DNA of 64,000 bases from Candidatus Delongbacteria bacterium. Its GTDB lineage: Bacteria > CAIWAD01. This document shows, piece by piece, positions 8,486 through 16,650 of this stretch. Location: NCBI GenBank assembly GCA_041675285.1, contig JBAYTZ010000003.1, positions 124,001 to 188,000 of the forward strand. The letters are read 5' to 3'. Below the pieces are notes generated by a model. It saw only the letters and a list, made by a program, of their open reading frames with translations. It ran no database searches and was not told the origin of the DNA. How positions within the stretch are numbered: position 1 is the stretch's first letter; each line of letters opens with the position of its first letter. Made by a program: the position numbers and the translations under genes.

Positions 8486-9045
8486 ACAGAGTCACAGAGT
8501 CTCAGAGGCCAGATGGGTCTTGGCCTGGGTTGCGCGTGACGCGTCCGATGATCTGCTTGGGCACGAAGACTTGAAGGCTCGAAGCGGATGCTGGGGTGGT
8601 AGTCTTGGCTCTTCAACACAGAGTCACAGAGTCACAGAGGCACAGTGAGATCGTGAGAGAGTGAAGGTCAAGGGTTGCGAGAGGTGAAGCCCGCAGGGCT
8701 GAACCAGAACCAGGTGGTGACGGCGTCAGCCGGAACCAACTACATGGTTGCAGGAAGGCCGAGCTGCCGCCAGCGGAAGCCCGCCGGGAGGCGGGCTGAC
8801 TCTGGCGGGTGAGAAAGAGCGCCTCTTTGGCGCCACCTTTCTGGCGCAAGCAGAAAGGTGGCAAACATGGGTCCCGGCCAAGTCGGGGTCGAGCGGTGCC
8901 AAGCCGGTGCCAGGCCGGTGCCAAGCCGGTGCCAGGCCGGTGCCAGGCCGGTGCCAGGTCGGTGCCAGGCCGGTGCCAGAGCAGTGTCCATTTCTGGCGC
9001 CAGCAGAAAGGTGAAAGACAAAGCTCCCGGCAAGAGATGGGGTTG
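8486..9045. repeat. Hairpin-rich dispersed intergenic repeat, copy B
   Basis: Same order of elements as copy A at 5893-6470: CACAGAGTCACAGAG units (8486 and about 8614), GCCC-gca-GGGC (8689-8699), CGGC-gtca-GCCG (8721-8732), AGCCCGCC-ggga-GGCGGGCT (8778-8797), GCGCC-tcttt-GGCGC (8819-8833) and the 11-bp stem CCACCTTTCTG / CAGAAAGGTGG (8833-8861). A partial third copy of the last hairpin lies at 8991-9009. Where stems differ from copy A, both strands change together. With the 11-bp tandem array it fills the gene-free interval 8335-9089. ORFs here are frame accidents. Confidence 0.8.
8894..8992 (+). repeat. 11-bp tandem repeat array
   Basis: Eight tandem copies of an 11-bp unit with consensus CGGTGCCAGGC (8894-8981) plus a decayed ninth. 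The unit length is not a multiple of three, so apparent reading frames through it have no coding meaning. It is inserted inside dispersed repeat copy B, just before the partial third hairpin. Confidence 0.92.
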
Positions 9046-9087
9046 CGGTGAACCCCCATCCTAACCTTCCCCCTTGCAGGGGGAAGG
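9046..9087. repeat. Dispersed GC hairpin (CCTTCCCCC family)
   Basis: AACCCCCATCC is followed by a perfect 9-bp stem CCTTCCCCC-ttgca-GGGGGAAGG (9065-9087). Relatives lie at 2889-2945 and 23480-23594. It sits three bases past the end of the minus-strand ORF at 9090 and could help end that transcript, but no T-run follows. Confidence 0.65.
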
Positions 9088-9089
9088 GA

Positions 9090-9542
9090 TCAGGCAGCTA
9101 CTGCGAAGTAGATTTCCAGTATCTCTTCGCGGGACTCGCGCAGGCGCAGCCAGCCGGAGACGCCGCGGTAGTAGGCTGTCGGGCCAGGCCGGCGCGCACT
9201 CTCCAGCGGGTCCTGGTTCCAGTGTTCGATGTTCCACCAGTCCGGATCACGCGGGTCTGTGGCCTGCTCCCACTTGCGGCGCATGAAGTCCAACTGTAGG
9301 GCCACCTGGCCGCAGAATTCCGCCCCGCCGCCCTCGTAGCCCAGGCGGCGCAGATCCACGCCACGAATCTGCCACAGGCCCCAGGCCCGGGACTGGAACT
9401 CCAGTTCGGCTCCGGTCACGCCCTGGGCGGCCAGGGCGGCGCGCAGGCGCGGATCCAGGCGGGAGGCGTGGGCCCGGCCGCTGGATTCCTGCATCATCAG
9501 CGCCCATTCCAGGCGCGACAGTCTGAGCTTCACTTCCGACAC
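9090..9542 (-). CDS. Lysozyme/transglycosylase-like small protein
   Basis: The preferred start is GTG at 9542 because AAGGGAG lies 7 bases before it; an ATG at 9650 would add 36 low-complexity residues. The 150-residue product has an SLT-like core: LEWALMMQESSGRAHASRLD, where the Glu in QESSG could be the catalytic acid, then SRAWGLWQIRGVDLRRLGY, resembling the A-x-GLWQI motif of lytic transglycosylases. A WWNIEHWNQDP segment and YYRGVSGW follow. No signal peptide is seen, so delivery to the wall is unclear. Function is inferred from motifs only. Confidence 0.55.
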   Translation of the reverse strand: MSEVKLRLSRLEWALMMQESSGRAHASRLDPRLRAALAAQGVTGAELEFQSRAWGLWQIRGVDLRRLGYEGGGAEFCGQVALQLDFMRRKWEQATDPRDPDWWNIEHWNQDPLESARRPGPTAYYRGVSGWLRLRESREEILEIYFAVAA

Positions 9543-9741
9543 GCTGAACTCCCTTCCTTGCCCGATTTCCAATCCTGACCCGCGGGGCCGCGCGGCCTCC
9601 GGTCCTCCGACCGGGTCGCCGAGCCGCCCGCGAGCGGTTTCAGTCATCAATCTCGGGCCCTCATGTTATCGGCGGATTGGGACAGCCGGTGAATCGCGGT
9701 TTCTGCAGAACTCGCAGGCTGGAATTTTTGCCAAGAAATCA

Positions 9742-9769
9742 TTGACACCAGCAAATATTTGCTTATATT
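9742..9769 (+). promoter_or_regulatory. RND-operon promoter with palindrome in the spacer
   Basis: Consensus -35 TTGACA (9742-9747) and TATATT -10 (9764-9769), 16 bp apart. A perfect 14-bp palindrome, AGCAAATATTTGCT (9750-9763), fills the spacer. A protein bound here would block RNA polymerase. The operon's own ArsR-family gene at 16242 is the obvious candidate, which is inference. The region is AT-rich against its surroundings. Confidence 0.8.
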
Positions 9770-9815
9770 GCTGTCCGGTTATATGATGAACTCAAGCCAA
9801 GTGGATGGAGGACAA

Positions 9816-11234
9816 ATGCTTCGGTGGAAGGGAGCGAGCCCCGGACGGCTGCTTGCACTGCTGCTGGCAGGGTCCTGGGGATGGATGGCCGGCCCCGCGC
9901 TGGCCGCCGAAGGCAGCCTGAGTCTGGAACAGGCCCTGCGGTTGGGCCGCGAGCATTCACCGGCCGTGCAGGCCGCCGACGCCCGGGCGCGCGGCGCCGC
10001 CCAGCTGCGCTGGGAAGGGCTGGGCTATCTGCTGCCCAAAGTGGATCTGCAGGAAGTGGCCATCCGCAGCGAGCAGCCGGGCGAGGTCTTCGGCCTGATG
10101 ATGAACCGGCGCGAGGCGGTGATGGACCTGATCGCCGCCAACAGCCTGATGTTCAGCCAGGGCCAGCCCTACGTCGCCGATCTGGTCAACCCGGATCCCA
10201 TGAACACCTACATCACGCGTGTCACGGCGGAGATGCCGCTGTTCGCCGGCGGGCAGATCGTCAACCGCGTGCGCCAGGCCGACCTGATGGCCGACGCCCA
10301 GGAGTTGAAGAGCGAGCGCGAGCGCCGGCAGGTGGACTTCGACGTGGCCACGGCCTGGACCAACCTGGCCAAGGCCCGCGAGTACCGCGACCTGCTGGAA
10401 CGCGCCCGCGCCACCACCAAGGCCCACGTGGAGATGGCCCGCGACTATCAGGACGTGGGCTTTCTGGTAGCCAGCGACGTGTTGCGCGCCGAGGTCCAGC
10501 TCTCCCAGATGAACGAACTGGTGCTGCGGGCGGAGAACGGCGCCGCGCTGGCCCAGGCGGCGCTCAACTTCCAGCTCGGGCTGGACCTGCGCACCATGCA
10601 CAAGCTTGAAGCCACGCCCGCGCAGCCGGAAACCGGCGACGAACTGGGCGCCTGGACGGAGCAGGCGCTCGGCAGCCGGCCGGATCTGGCCGCAGCGCGC
10701 AAGCAGCTCAAGGCCGGCGAGCTGGAGGAGTGGGTGGCGGGCGCCGCCTTCCTGCCCACCCTGGGCGTGCAGGCCGGCTACGACTGGTACGACGACACGG
10801 CCTTCGGCACCGCCGAGGGCAGCTACTCGGTCAAGGCCGCCCTCACCTTCAACGTGTTCCGCGGCGGCAGCGACCGCGCCCGCTTCGCCCGCGCCCGGCA
10901 GGAGTACCGCGCCGGTAGTCAGGACGTGGCGCGCTTCCAGGAGGGCGTGCGGCTGGAACTGCAGCAGCACTGGGGCGACCTGCAGACCGCGCGGCTTAGC
11001 CAGCAGGCGGCGGCCCAGGCCCTGACGGCCGGGCGCGAGAATCTGCGCGTGGTGGAGGACCGCTTCCGCGAAGGTGTCTCACGCATGATCGACCTGCTGG
11101 ATGCCGAGACCGCCCTGCGCGAGGCCGAAGTGCGCGAACTGGTGGCCCGCTACGACGGCCACATGGCGGGCTTCCGCCTGCGTCACGCCGCCGGCCAGGA
11201 AATCGTCAAGCTCGAAGAGGAGATGTCCAAATGA
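9816..11234 (+). CDS. TolC-family outer-membrane efflux protein
   Basis: The ATG at 9816 is placed by a GGAGG site 4 bases upstream; upstream codons of the open frame fall inside the promoter. The 472-residue protein has a signal peptide (LLALLLAGSWGWMAGPALAA). It carries two TolC/OEP repeats of long amphipathic helices, e.g. SLEQALRLGREHSPAVQAAD and the C-terminal half from AAFLPTLGVQAGYDW. It forms the outer-membrane channel of the tripartite pump encoded by the next two genes. The stop overlaps the adaptor start by 4 bp. Confidence 0.9.
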   Translation: MLRWKGASPGRLLALLLAGSWGWMAGPALAAEGSLSLEQALRLGREHSPAVQAADARARGAAQLRWEGLGYLLPKVDLQEVAIRSEQPGEVFGLMMNRREAVMDLIAANSLMFSQGQPYVADLVNPDPMNTYITRVTAEMPLFAGGQIVNRVRQADLMADAQELKSERERRQVDFDVATAWTNLAKAREYRDLLERARATTKAHVEMARDYQDVGFLVASDVLRAEVQLSQMNELVLRAENGAALAQAALNFQLGLDLRTMHKLEATPAQPETGDELGAWTEQALGSRPDLAAARKQLKAGELEEWVAGAAFLPTLGVQAGYDWYDDTAFGTAEGSYSVKAALTFNVFRGGSDRARFARARQEYRAGSQDVARFQEGVRLELQQHWGDLQTARLSQQAAAQALTAGRENLRVVEDRFREGVSRMIDLLDAETALREAEVRELVARYDGHMAGFRLRHAAGQEIVKLEEEMSK

Positions 11235-12307
11235 AGACGCTGCGGAATCTGTCCGTCGCCGCGCTGGCGGCCCTAACCGTGCTGCTGATCGGCTGCGGCA
11301 AGGAGCACGAAAAATCGGTGACGCCCGCCCTGGCGCCGGTCAAGGCCGGACTGGTCACGGTGGAGGCCTTAAGCGCGCCCCGGCCCATCGAGCTGCAGGG
11401 CGTGGTGATGCCCGAGCAGGAGACCTTCCTCTCCAGCCGCGCCATGGGTCCGGTGGTCAAGGTGCTGGCCTCCGCCGGCGACCGCGTGCGCAAGGGCGAC
11501 CTGCTGCTGGACATCCAGCAGGACTTGAGCCACGGCCAGCTGGCCCAGGCCCAGGGCGCCCAGGCCCAGGCCCAGGCCGCGCTCTCGCTGGCGCAGCGCA
11601 ACTTCGAGCGCTTCCAGAAACTTCACGAGAAGGCCTCCTGCTCCGAGCTGGAGCTGGACATGGCCCGTATGCAATACGAGCAAGCCAAAGGCGCCGTGGC
11701 CCAGGCCCAGGGCGCCGTGGCGGCCGCGGGCAGCGTGGCCGAGGAGAGCGCCGTGCGCGCCCCCTTCGACGCTGTGGTGGTGGAGCGGATGGTCAACCTG
11801 GGCGACCTCTGCGCCCCGGGCCGGCCGCTGCTGCGCCTGCAGTCCCAGTCCGGCCGCCGGCTGGTGCTCTCCGTCCGCGAGGCCGACGCGCCCCACGTGA
11901 AAGTGGGCATGGCCCTGCCCGTGACCCTGGACAGCCGGCCCGACCTGGGCGTGATCCAGGGCCGCGTGGTGGAGATCGTCCCCGCCGCCGACATGGCCAC
12001 CCACACGCTCAGCGTCCGCGTCGAGCTGGCCTCCAGCCAGGTGATGAGCGGCCTGAGCGGCAAGGCCGTCCTGCCCGGCGCTGCCCGGCAGTCCCTGCTG
12101 GTGCCCGCCGCGGCGATCCTCCAGACCGGCGGCCTGAGCCTGGCCGTGGTGGTGGACGACCAGGGCCTGGCGCGCACCCGGGCAGTCACTGTGGGCGCGA
12201 CCCAGGGCGAGCGGCTGGAAGTGCTGAGCGGACTGAACGCCGGCGACCGGCTGGTGAGCCCGCTGCGCGCGCCCATCACCGACGGCACGCCCATCCAGGC
12301 CAACTAA
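11231..12307 (+). CDS. RND efflux periplasmic adaptor (membrane fusion) lipoprotein
   Basis: 358 residues with a lipoprotein signal (LTVLLIGC, Cys22). It has the HlyD/AcrA plan: biotinyl-lipoyl half-motif around VKVLASAGDRVRKGDLLLDI, an Ala/Gln-rich coiled-coil hairpin (about residues 100-165), then SAVRAPFDAVVVERMVNLGD and a beta-barrel with the membrane-proximal domain. It links the RND pump to the TolC channel. It overlaps the TolC gene by ATGA, and the RND gene starts 10 bp downstream. Confidence 0.92.
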   Translation: MKTLRNLSVAALAALTVLLIGCGKEHEKSVTPALAPVKAGLVTVEALSAPRPIELQGVVMPEQETFLSSRAMGPVVKVLASAGDRVRKGDLLLDIQQDLSHGQLAQAQGAQAQAQAALSLAQRNFERFQKLHEKASCSELELDMARMQYEQAKGAVAQAQGAVAAAGSVAEESAVRAPFDAVVVERMVNLGDLCAPGRPLLRLQSQSGRRLVLSVREADAPHVKVGMALPVTLDSRPDLGVIQGRVVEIVPAADMATHTLSVRVELASSQVMSGLSGKAVLPGAARQSLLVPAAAILQTGGLSLAVVVDDQGLARTRAVTVGATQGERLEVLSGLNAGDRLVSPLRAPITDGTPIQAN

Positions 12308-12317
12308 GGAGCGGGGC

Positions 12318-15300
12318 ATGAGCGAGCACAATCCCAACCTGCCGGACGAGGAGCAGCGGGTGGCCGGTCCCGGAGCCGAGGGCTCCGCGCCAGAGGTCCC
12401 CTCCATGTCTGAGCTGCAGCGCGAGGCGCTGCGCGTGAAGATGAACCGGCGCAGCATCGGCATCTCCGGCCGGATCGCCGGCGCCTTCCTGGACTCGAAA
12501 CTGACGCCCCTGCTGGTGGTGGCCGCCCTGCTGCTGGGCTTCTTCGCCGTGGCCGTGACGCCGCGCGAGGAGGAGCCGCAGATCAAGGTCCCGATGGTGG
12601 ACGTGATGCTGGGCTTCCCGGGCGCCAGCGCCAAGGAAGTCGAGCAGCGGGTGATGACGCCCGCCGAGAAACTGATCTACGAGATCGAAAACGTGGAATA
12701 CGTCTACTCCACGTCCATGCCCTCCGGCGGCATGGTGGTCGTGCGCTTCAAGGTGGGCACCGATCCCGACCAGGCCGTGCTGCGCGTGCACGCCAAGTTG
12801 ATGGGCGCCATGGATCGCATGCCGGCGGGCACGCTGCCGCCGCTGGTCAAGCTGGTCACCATCGACGACGTGCCGGCCGCGGCCTACACGCTCTGGGGTC
12901 CGGGCAAATCCCCGGGCGAGCTGCGCAGCGTGGCCGACGAGCTCAGCGCCCTGCTGACCCGGCACGACCGCGTGGCCCAGACCACGGTGCTGGGTGGCCA
13001 GCAGCGCGTGGTCAGGATCACCTTCGACAAGAACCGGCTCAGCTCATTCAACGCCAGCCTCCTGCAGGCCTGGCAGGCGCTGCAGGGCGCCAACTGGAGC
13101 CTGCCCGCCGGCAACATGGCCAGCCTGGACCGCGAGCTGGAGGTGCAGGTGGGCGACTTCCTGCACACGGCCGACGAGGTCCGCGACGTGGTGGTGGGCG
13201 TCTACCAGGGCCGGCCGGTCTACGTGCGCGACGTGGCCGAGGTGACGGACGGTCCCGAGGATCCCGTCCAGTACGTCTGGATGGGCACCGGCCCGGCCGC
13301 CGGCGAGAAGGGCGTGCAGCCGGGGATGGACACGCCCGCGGTGACCATCGCCGTCTCCAAGAAGCCCGGCACCAACGCCGTGGCGCTGGTGGCCGACCTG
13401 GACCGCCTGATCGAGGGCCAGAAGGGCCGCGTGATCCCGGGCGACGTGATCATCACCAAGACCCGCGACTACGGCGCCACGGCCGGCGAGAAGTCCAACG
13501 AGCTGATCTTCCACGTCCTGCTGGCCACGATTTCCGTGGTGCTCCTGATGGGCCTGATGCTGGGCAGGAAAGAGGCCGTGGTGGTGCTGGTGGCCGTGCC
13601 GGTGACGCTGGCGCTGACGCTCGCGGCCAGCTATTTCTTCGGCTACACGCTGAACCGTGTCACGCTCTTCGCGCTGATCTTCTCCATCGGCATCCTGGTG
13701 GACGACGCCATCGTGGTGGTGGAGAACGTCCACCGGCACTACCAGCTCAAGTGGACGGGCGCGCGCCACGCGACGATCTTTGGGGTGGACGAGGTGGGCA
13801 ACCCCACCATCCTGGCGACCTTCACGGTGATCGCCGCGCTGATGCCGCTGGCCTTCGTGAGCGGCCTGATGGGGCCCTACATGCGGCCCATCCCGGTCAA
13901 CGCCTCGGCGGCCATGTTCTTCAGCCTGGTGGTGGCCTTCGTGGTCTCCCCCTGGCTGACCTACCGGCTGTTCAACCGCAACGCGGCCAAGGACGGCGCG
14001 GGCGTCCAGCATCAGCCGCACGACGAGACCGAGCAGGAGAGCCGCTTCCACCGGGCCTACGCCGACCTGATGCGGCCGCTGCTGCGCAAGCCCAAGGTGC
14101 GCTGGCTGGCCCTGGGCGGCGTGGTGACCCTGCTGCTGCTCTCCATGGCCCTGGTGCCCATGCGGGCCGTGCTGGTGAAGATGATGCCCTACGACAACAA
14201 GAGTGAGCTGCAGATCGTCATCGACGCCCCCGAGGGCTTCACGCTGGAGCGCACCAACGCCGCGGCGCGCGACATGGCCCAACTGTTGAACTCGCTGCCC
14301 GAAGTCACCGACTACCAGGTGTACGTGGGCACCAGCGCGCCCTTCAACTTCAACGGACTGGTCCGCCACTACTACCTGCGGCGGGCCGCCAACCAGGCGG
14401 ACATCCAGGTCAACCTGGTGGACAAGCACCTGCGCGACCAGCCCAGCCACGAGTTCGCCAAGGCCGTGCGCGAGCTGCTCAAGCCCGTGGCCGAGCGCCA
14501 CGGCGTGAACCTGAAGGTGGCCGAGGTGCCGCCCGGACCGCCCGTGCTCTCCACCATGGTGGCCGAGGTCTACGGACCCGACGACCGGCAGCGCGTGGAA
14601 GTGGCGCGCCAGGTGCGCGACATCATGCAGGCCACGGAGGGCATCGTCGACGTGGACTGGATGGTGGAGGAGAACGCCCCGCGGGCCGAGCTGGTCATCG
14701 ACCGCGAGAAGGCCATGCGCAGCGGGGTCACGGCGGAGATGATCTCCCGCACTCTGCGCGTGGCCCTGGCCGGCGCGGACGCCGGGTTGCTGCACGTGGA
14801 GCGCGAGCGCGGCGCCGTGCCGCTGCGCCTGCAGCTGGACCGCGGCCAGCGCAGCCGCGTGGAGGACCTGCTGGACCTGACCATCCACGCCGCCGACGGG
14901 CGGATGGTGCCCCTGGCCGAGCTGGTGCGCGTGGAGGAGCGGCAGCGCGAGAGCTGGCTGTATCACAAGAACCTCCAGCCCGTCACCTACGTGCTGGGCG
15001 AGGTGGCCGGCAGCGCCGAGTCGCCGGTCTACGGCATCCTCAACATGAACTCCCGCGTGGAGGCCATCACGGCCCACGACGGCACGCCGCTGGAGGTGAT
15101 GAGCACGCACATGCCGGAGAACAGCCAGCGCTACGCGCTCAAGTGGGACGGCGAGTGGCACATCACCTACGAGGTCTTCCGCGACATGGGCATCGCCTTC
15201 GCCGTTGTGATGGTGCTGATCTACGTGTTGGTGGTGGGGTGGTTCGGCTCCTTCATCACGCCGCTGATCATCATGGCGCCCATCCCGCTCACGCTGATCG

Positions 15301-15680
15301 GCATCCTGCCCGGCCACGCCGTGCTGGGCGTCTTCTTCACGGCCACCTCGATGATCGGCTTCATCGCGCTGGCGGGGATCATCGTGCGCAATTCCATCCT
15401 GCTGGTGGACTTCATCAACCTGGAGCTGCGCAGCGGCGAGGAGCTGGAGAACGCCGTGATGAAGGCGGGCGCCGTGCGCTTCCGGCCCATCCTGCTGACG
15501 GCCCTGGCGCTGGTGGTGGGCGCGGGCGTGATCTACCTCGACCCGATCTTCCAGGGCCTGGCGGTCTCGCTGATCGCCGGCGTGCTGGTGTCCACGGCGC
15601 TCACCCTCGTGGTGATCCCGCTGCTCTACTACATGTACCTGAAGGCGGCGGGCACCGCCGTCGTCATGGACCAGGAGTGA
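12318..15680 (+). CDS. RND-family efflux transporter permease
   Basis: 1120-residue inner-membrane proton antiporter of the AcrB/CzcA superfamily, somewhat longer than usual because of a soluble N-terminal extension of about 50 residues. One transmembrane helix (LTPLLVVAALLLGFFAVAV) precedes the first porter domain. TM2-6 follow, with the conserved stretch FSIGILVDDAIVVVENVHRH. A second helix-plus-porter half has TM8-12 with SMIGFIALAGIIVRNSILLV. The Asp pair in TM4 supports proton coupling. Substrate is unknown; the ArsR-type regulator downstream would suit metal or thiol-reactive toxicants. Confidence 0.93.
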   Translation: MSEHNPNLPDEEQRVAGPGAEGSAPEVPSMSELQREALRVKMNRRSIGISGRIAGAFLDSKLTPLLVVAALLLGFFAVAVTPREEEPQIKVPMVDVMLGFPGASAKEVEQRVMTPAEKLIYEIENVEYVYSTSMPSGGMVVVRFKVGTDPDQAVLRVHAKLMGAMDRMPAGTLPPLVKLVTIDDVPAAAYTLWGPGKSPGELRSVADELSALLTRHDRVAQTTVLGGQQRVVRITFDKNRLSSFNASLLQAWQALQGANWSLPAGNMASLDRELEVQVGDFLHTADEVRDVVVGVYQGRPVYVRDVAEVTDGPEDPVQYVWMGTGPAAGEKGVQPGMDTPAVTIAVSKKPGTNAVALVADLDRLIEGQKGRVIPGDVIITKTRDYGATAGEKSNELIFHVLLATISVVLLMGLMLGRKEAVVVLVAVPVTLALTLAASYFFGYTLNRVTLFALIFSIGILVDDAIVVVENVHRHYQLKWTGARHATIFGVDEVGNPTILATFTVIAALMPLAFVSGLMGPYMRPIPVNASAAMFFSLVVAFVVSPWLTYRLFNRNAAKDGAGVQHQPHDETEQESRFHRAYADLMRPLLRKPKVRWLALGGVVTLLLLSMALVPMRAVLVKMMPYDNKSELQIVIDAPEGFTLERTNAAARDMAQLLNSLPEVTDYQVYVGTSAPFNFNGLVRHYYLRRAANQADIQVNLVDKHLRDQPSHEFAKAVRELLKPVAERHGVNLKVAEVPPGPPVLSTMVAEVYGPDDRQRVEVARQVRDIMQATEGIVDVDWMVEENAPRAELVIDREKAMRSGVTAEMISRTLRVALAGADAGLLHVERERGAVPLRLQLDRGQRSRVEDLLDLTIHAADGRMVPLAELVRVEERQRESWLYHKNLQPVTYVLGEVAGSAESPVYGILNMNSRVEAITAHDGTPLEVMSTHMPENSQRYALKWDGEWHITYEVFRDMGIAFAVVMVLIYVLVVGWFGSFITPLIIMAPIPLTLIGILPGHAVLGVFFTATSMIGFIALAGIIVRNSILLVDFINLELRSGEELENAVMKAGAVRFRPILLTALALVVGAGVIYLDPIFQGLAVSLIAGVLVSTALTLVVIPLLYYMYLKAAGTAVVMDQE

Positions 15681-15729
15681 ACCACACAGGCCTGGCCGCG
15701 CCGGCCGGGTCCCGCTGAAGGAGATGAAC

Positions 15730-15918
15730 ATGAACATGCACGCCGTACTACGCGGAATGGCCGGTTTCTTCACCCTGCTCTCGCTGGCACTGGCCCACTG
15801 GGTCCACCCGGGCTGGCTCTGGTTCACGGCCTTCGTGGGGCTGAACCAGCTGCAGAGCGCGTTCTCGGGCTGGTGCCCGGCCATGTGGATGCTGAAGAAG
15901 GCCGGAGTCAAGGAGTAG
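15730..15918 (+). CDS. DUF2892/YgaP-like inner-membrane small protein
   Basis: The AAGGAG at 15718-15723 fits the ATG at 15730 (6-base spacing) better than those at 15724 or 15736. The product is 62 residues with two membrane segments (LRGMAGFFTLLSLALAHW and WLWFTAFVGLNQLQSAF) and the SGWCPAMWMLKKAG ending typical of DUF2892 (CP..xLKK/LG). Such proteins often accompany rhodanese or RND genes. The cysteine in WCP faces a membrane-edge position and could take part in thiol chemistry. Function is not established. Confidence 0.82.
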   Translation: MNMHAVLRGMAGFFTLLSLALAHWVHPGWLWFTAFVGLNQLQSAFSGWCPAMWMLKKAGVKE

Positions 15919-15927
15919 GAGCGCGCC

Positions 15928-16212
15928 ATGAAGATGCTGATGGCCATCGTCGACAACCGACGCAAGGAAGAGTTCGAACTGGTGCTCCAAAAGGAGGGCG
16001 TCCAGGGCTGGACCGAGATCCCCCACGTGCGCGGGATGGGCAGCACGGGTCCGCGGCTGGAGTCCGCGGCCTGGCCGGAGAGCAGCGCGATCATCCAGGT
16101 GCTGGTGCCCGACGAGCGCATCGACGCGCTGGTCCAGATGCTGCAGCGCTACTGCAGCCAGTGCCGCGAGCACATCAAACTGCTCCACTGGGATGTTACT
16201 GTGGTGATGTAG
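15928..16212 (+). CDS. PG0541-family (PII-like) transporter-associated protein
   Basis: 94 residues resembling the small PII-like proteins annotated as PG0541-family transporter-associated and found next to RND pumps. MKMLMAIVDNRRKEEFELVL matches the beta1-alpha1 of a ferredoxin-like fold, and SSAIIQVLVPDERIDALVQML the second half, ending HWDVTVVM. A Cys pair (RYCSQCREH) lies near the end. It starts 9 bp after the DUF2892-like gene. It is probably a cytosolic trimeric sensor or modulator of the pump; the ligand is unknown. Confidence 0.8.
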   Translation: MKMLMAIVDNRRKEEFELVLQKEGVQGWTEIPHVRGMGSTGPRLESAAWPESSAIIQVLVPDERIDALVQMLQRYCSQCREHIKLLHWDVTVVM

Positions 16213-16241
16213 GTCTCGCCAGGACCGGAAGGGAGCGTGAC

Positions 16242-16610
16242 ATGGAACGGGAGGAACGGGCCCAGTTCTTCACCCTCATCGCCGAGGTGTTGAAGGCCAT
16301 GGCCGATCCGCTGCGCCTGCAGGTGCTGAGCCTGCTGATGGACGGGGAGCGCTGCGTGGGCGAGCTGGTGCGGGAGACGGCGGGCAGCCAGGCCAACGTC
16401 TCCAAGCACCTGGGCGTGCTGCGCCAGGCCGGCCTGGTCCGCTGCCGGCGCGAGGGGCACAGCATCATCTACGCCATCGACGATCCCGGCCTGTTCGAGA
16501 TCTGCGGCGTGGTGGGGCGGACCATCGAACGGCGTCTCTCCGACGAGCAGCGGCTGCTCGCGCAGTCCCGGCGCCTGCTGGTCAACGAAACGGCGAATGG
16601 AGCGGCGTGA
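16242..16610 (+). CDS. ArsR/SmtB-family transcriptional repressor
   Basis: The ATG at 16242 follows GGAAGGGAG, so the longer open frame upstream is not used. The 122-residue protein opens with LIAEVLKAMADPLRLQVLSL. Its winged HTH includes CVGELVRETAGSQANVSKHL, GVLRQAGLVRCRREG and the wing HSIIYAID. The classical CVC metal motif is reduced to a single Cys (Cys38), with another at the wing (VRCRRE), so the inducer may not be classical arsenite. It probably controls the palindromic promoter at 9742-9769. Gene order makes it co-transcribed with the pump it would regulate. Confidence 0.88.
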   Translation: MEREERAQFFTLIAEVLKAMADPLRLQVLSLLMDGERCVGELVRETAGSQANVSKHLGVLRQAGLVRCRREGHSIIYAIDDPGLFEICGVVGRTIERRLSDEQRLLAQSRRLLVNETANGAA

Positions 16611-16650
16611 GATGGAATCTCGCCAGACGACAAGAAAGTGGAAGGGGCCG

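Noticed and set aside
8894..8992. Possible CRISPR array
   Set aside because: The 11-bp units are contiguous with no spacers. No CRISPR repeat-spacer pattern or cas gene is seen anywhere in the window.
8613..9064. Open frames encoding repeated GTGLAPAWHRP or GARPVPGRCQ peptides
   Set aside because: They are the 11-bp tandem array and hairpin repeats read in several frames on both strands; there is no ribosome site or family.
13044..16121. 1025-codon open frame on the minus strand opposite the RND permease
   Set aside because: It is rich in His, Gly, Gln and Val, the normal antisense shadow of a high-GC gene, and the plus-strand RND protein is unambiguous.
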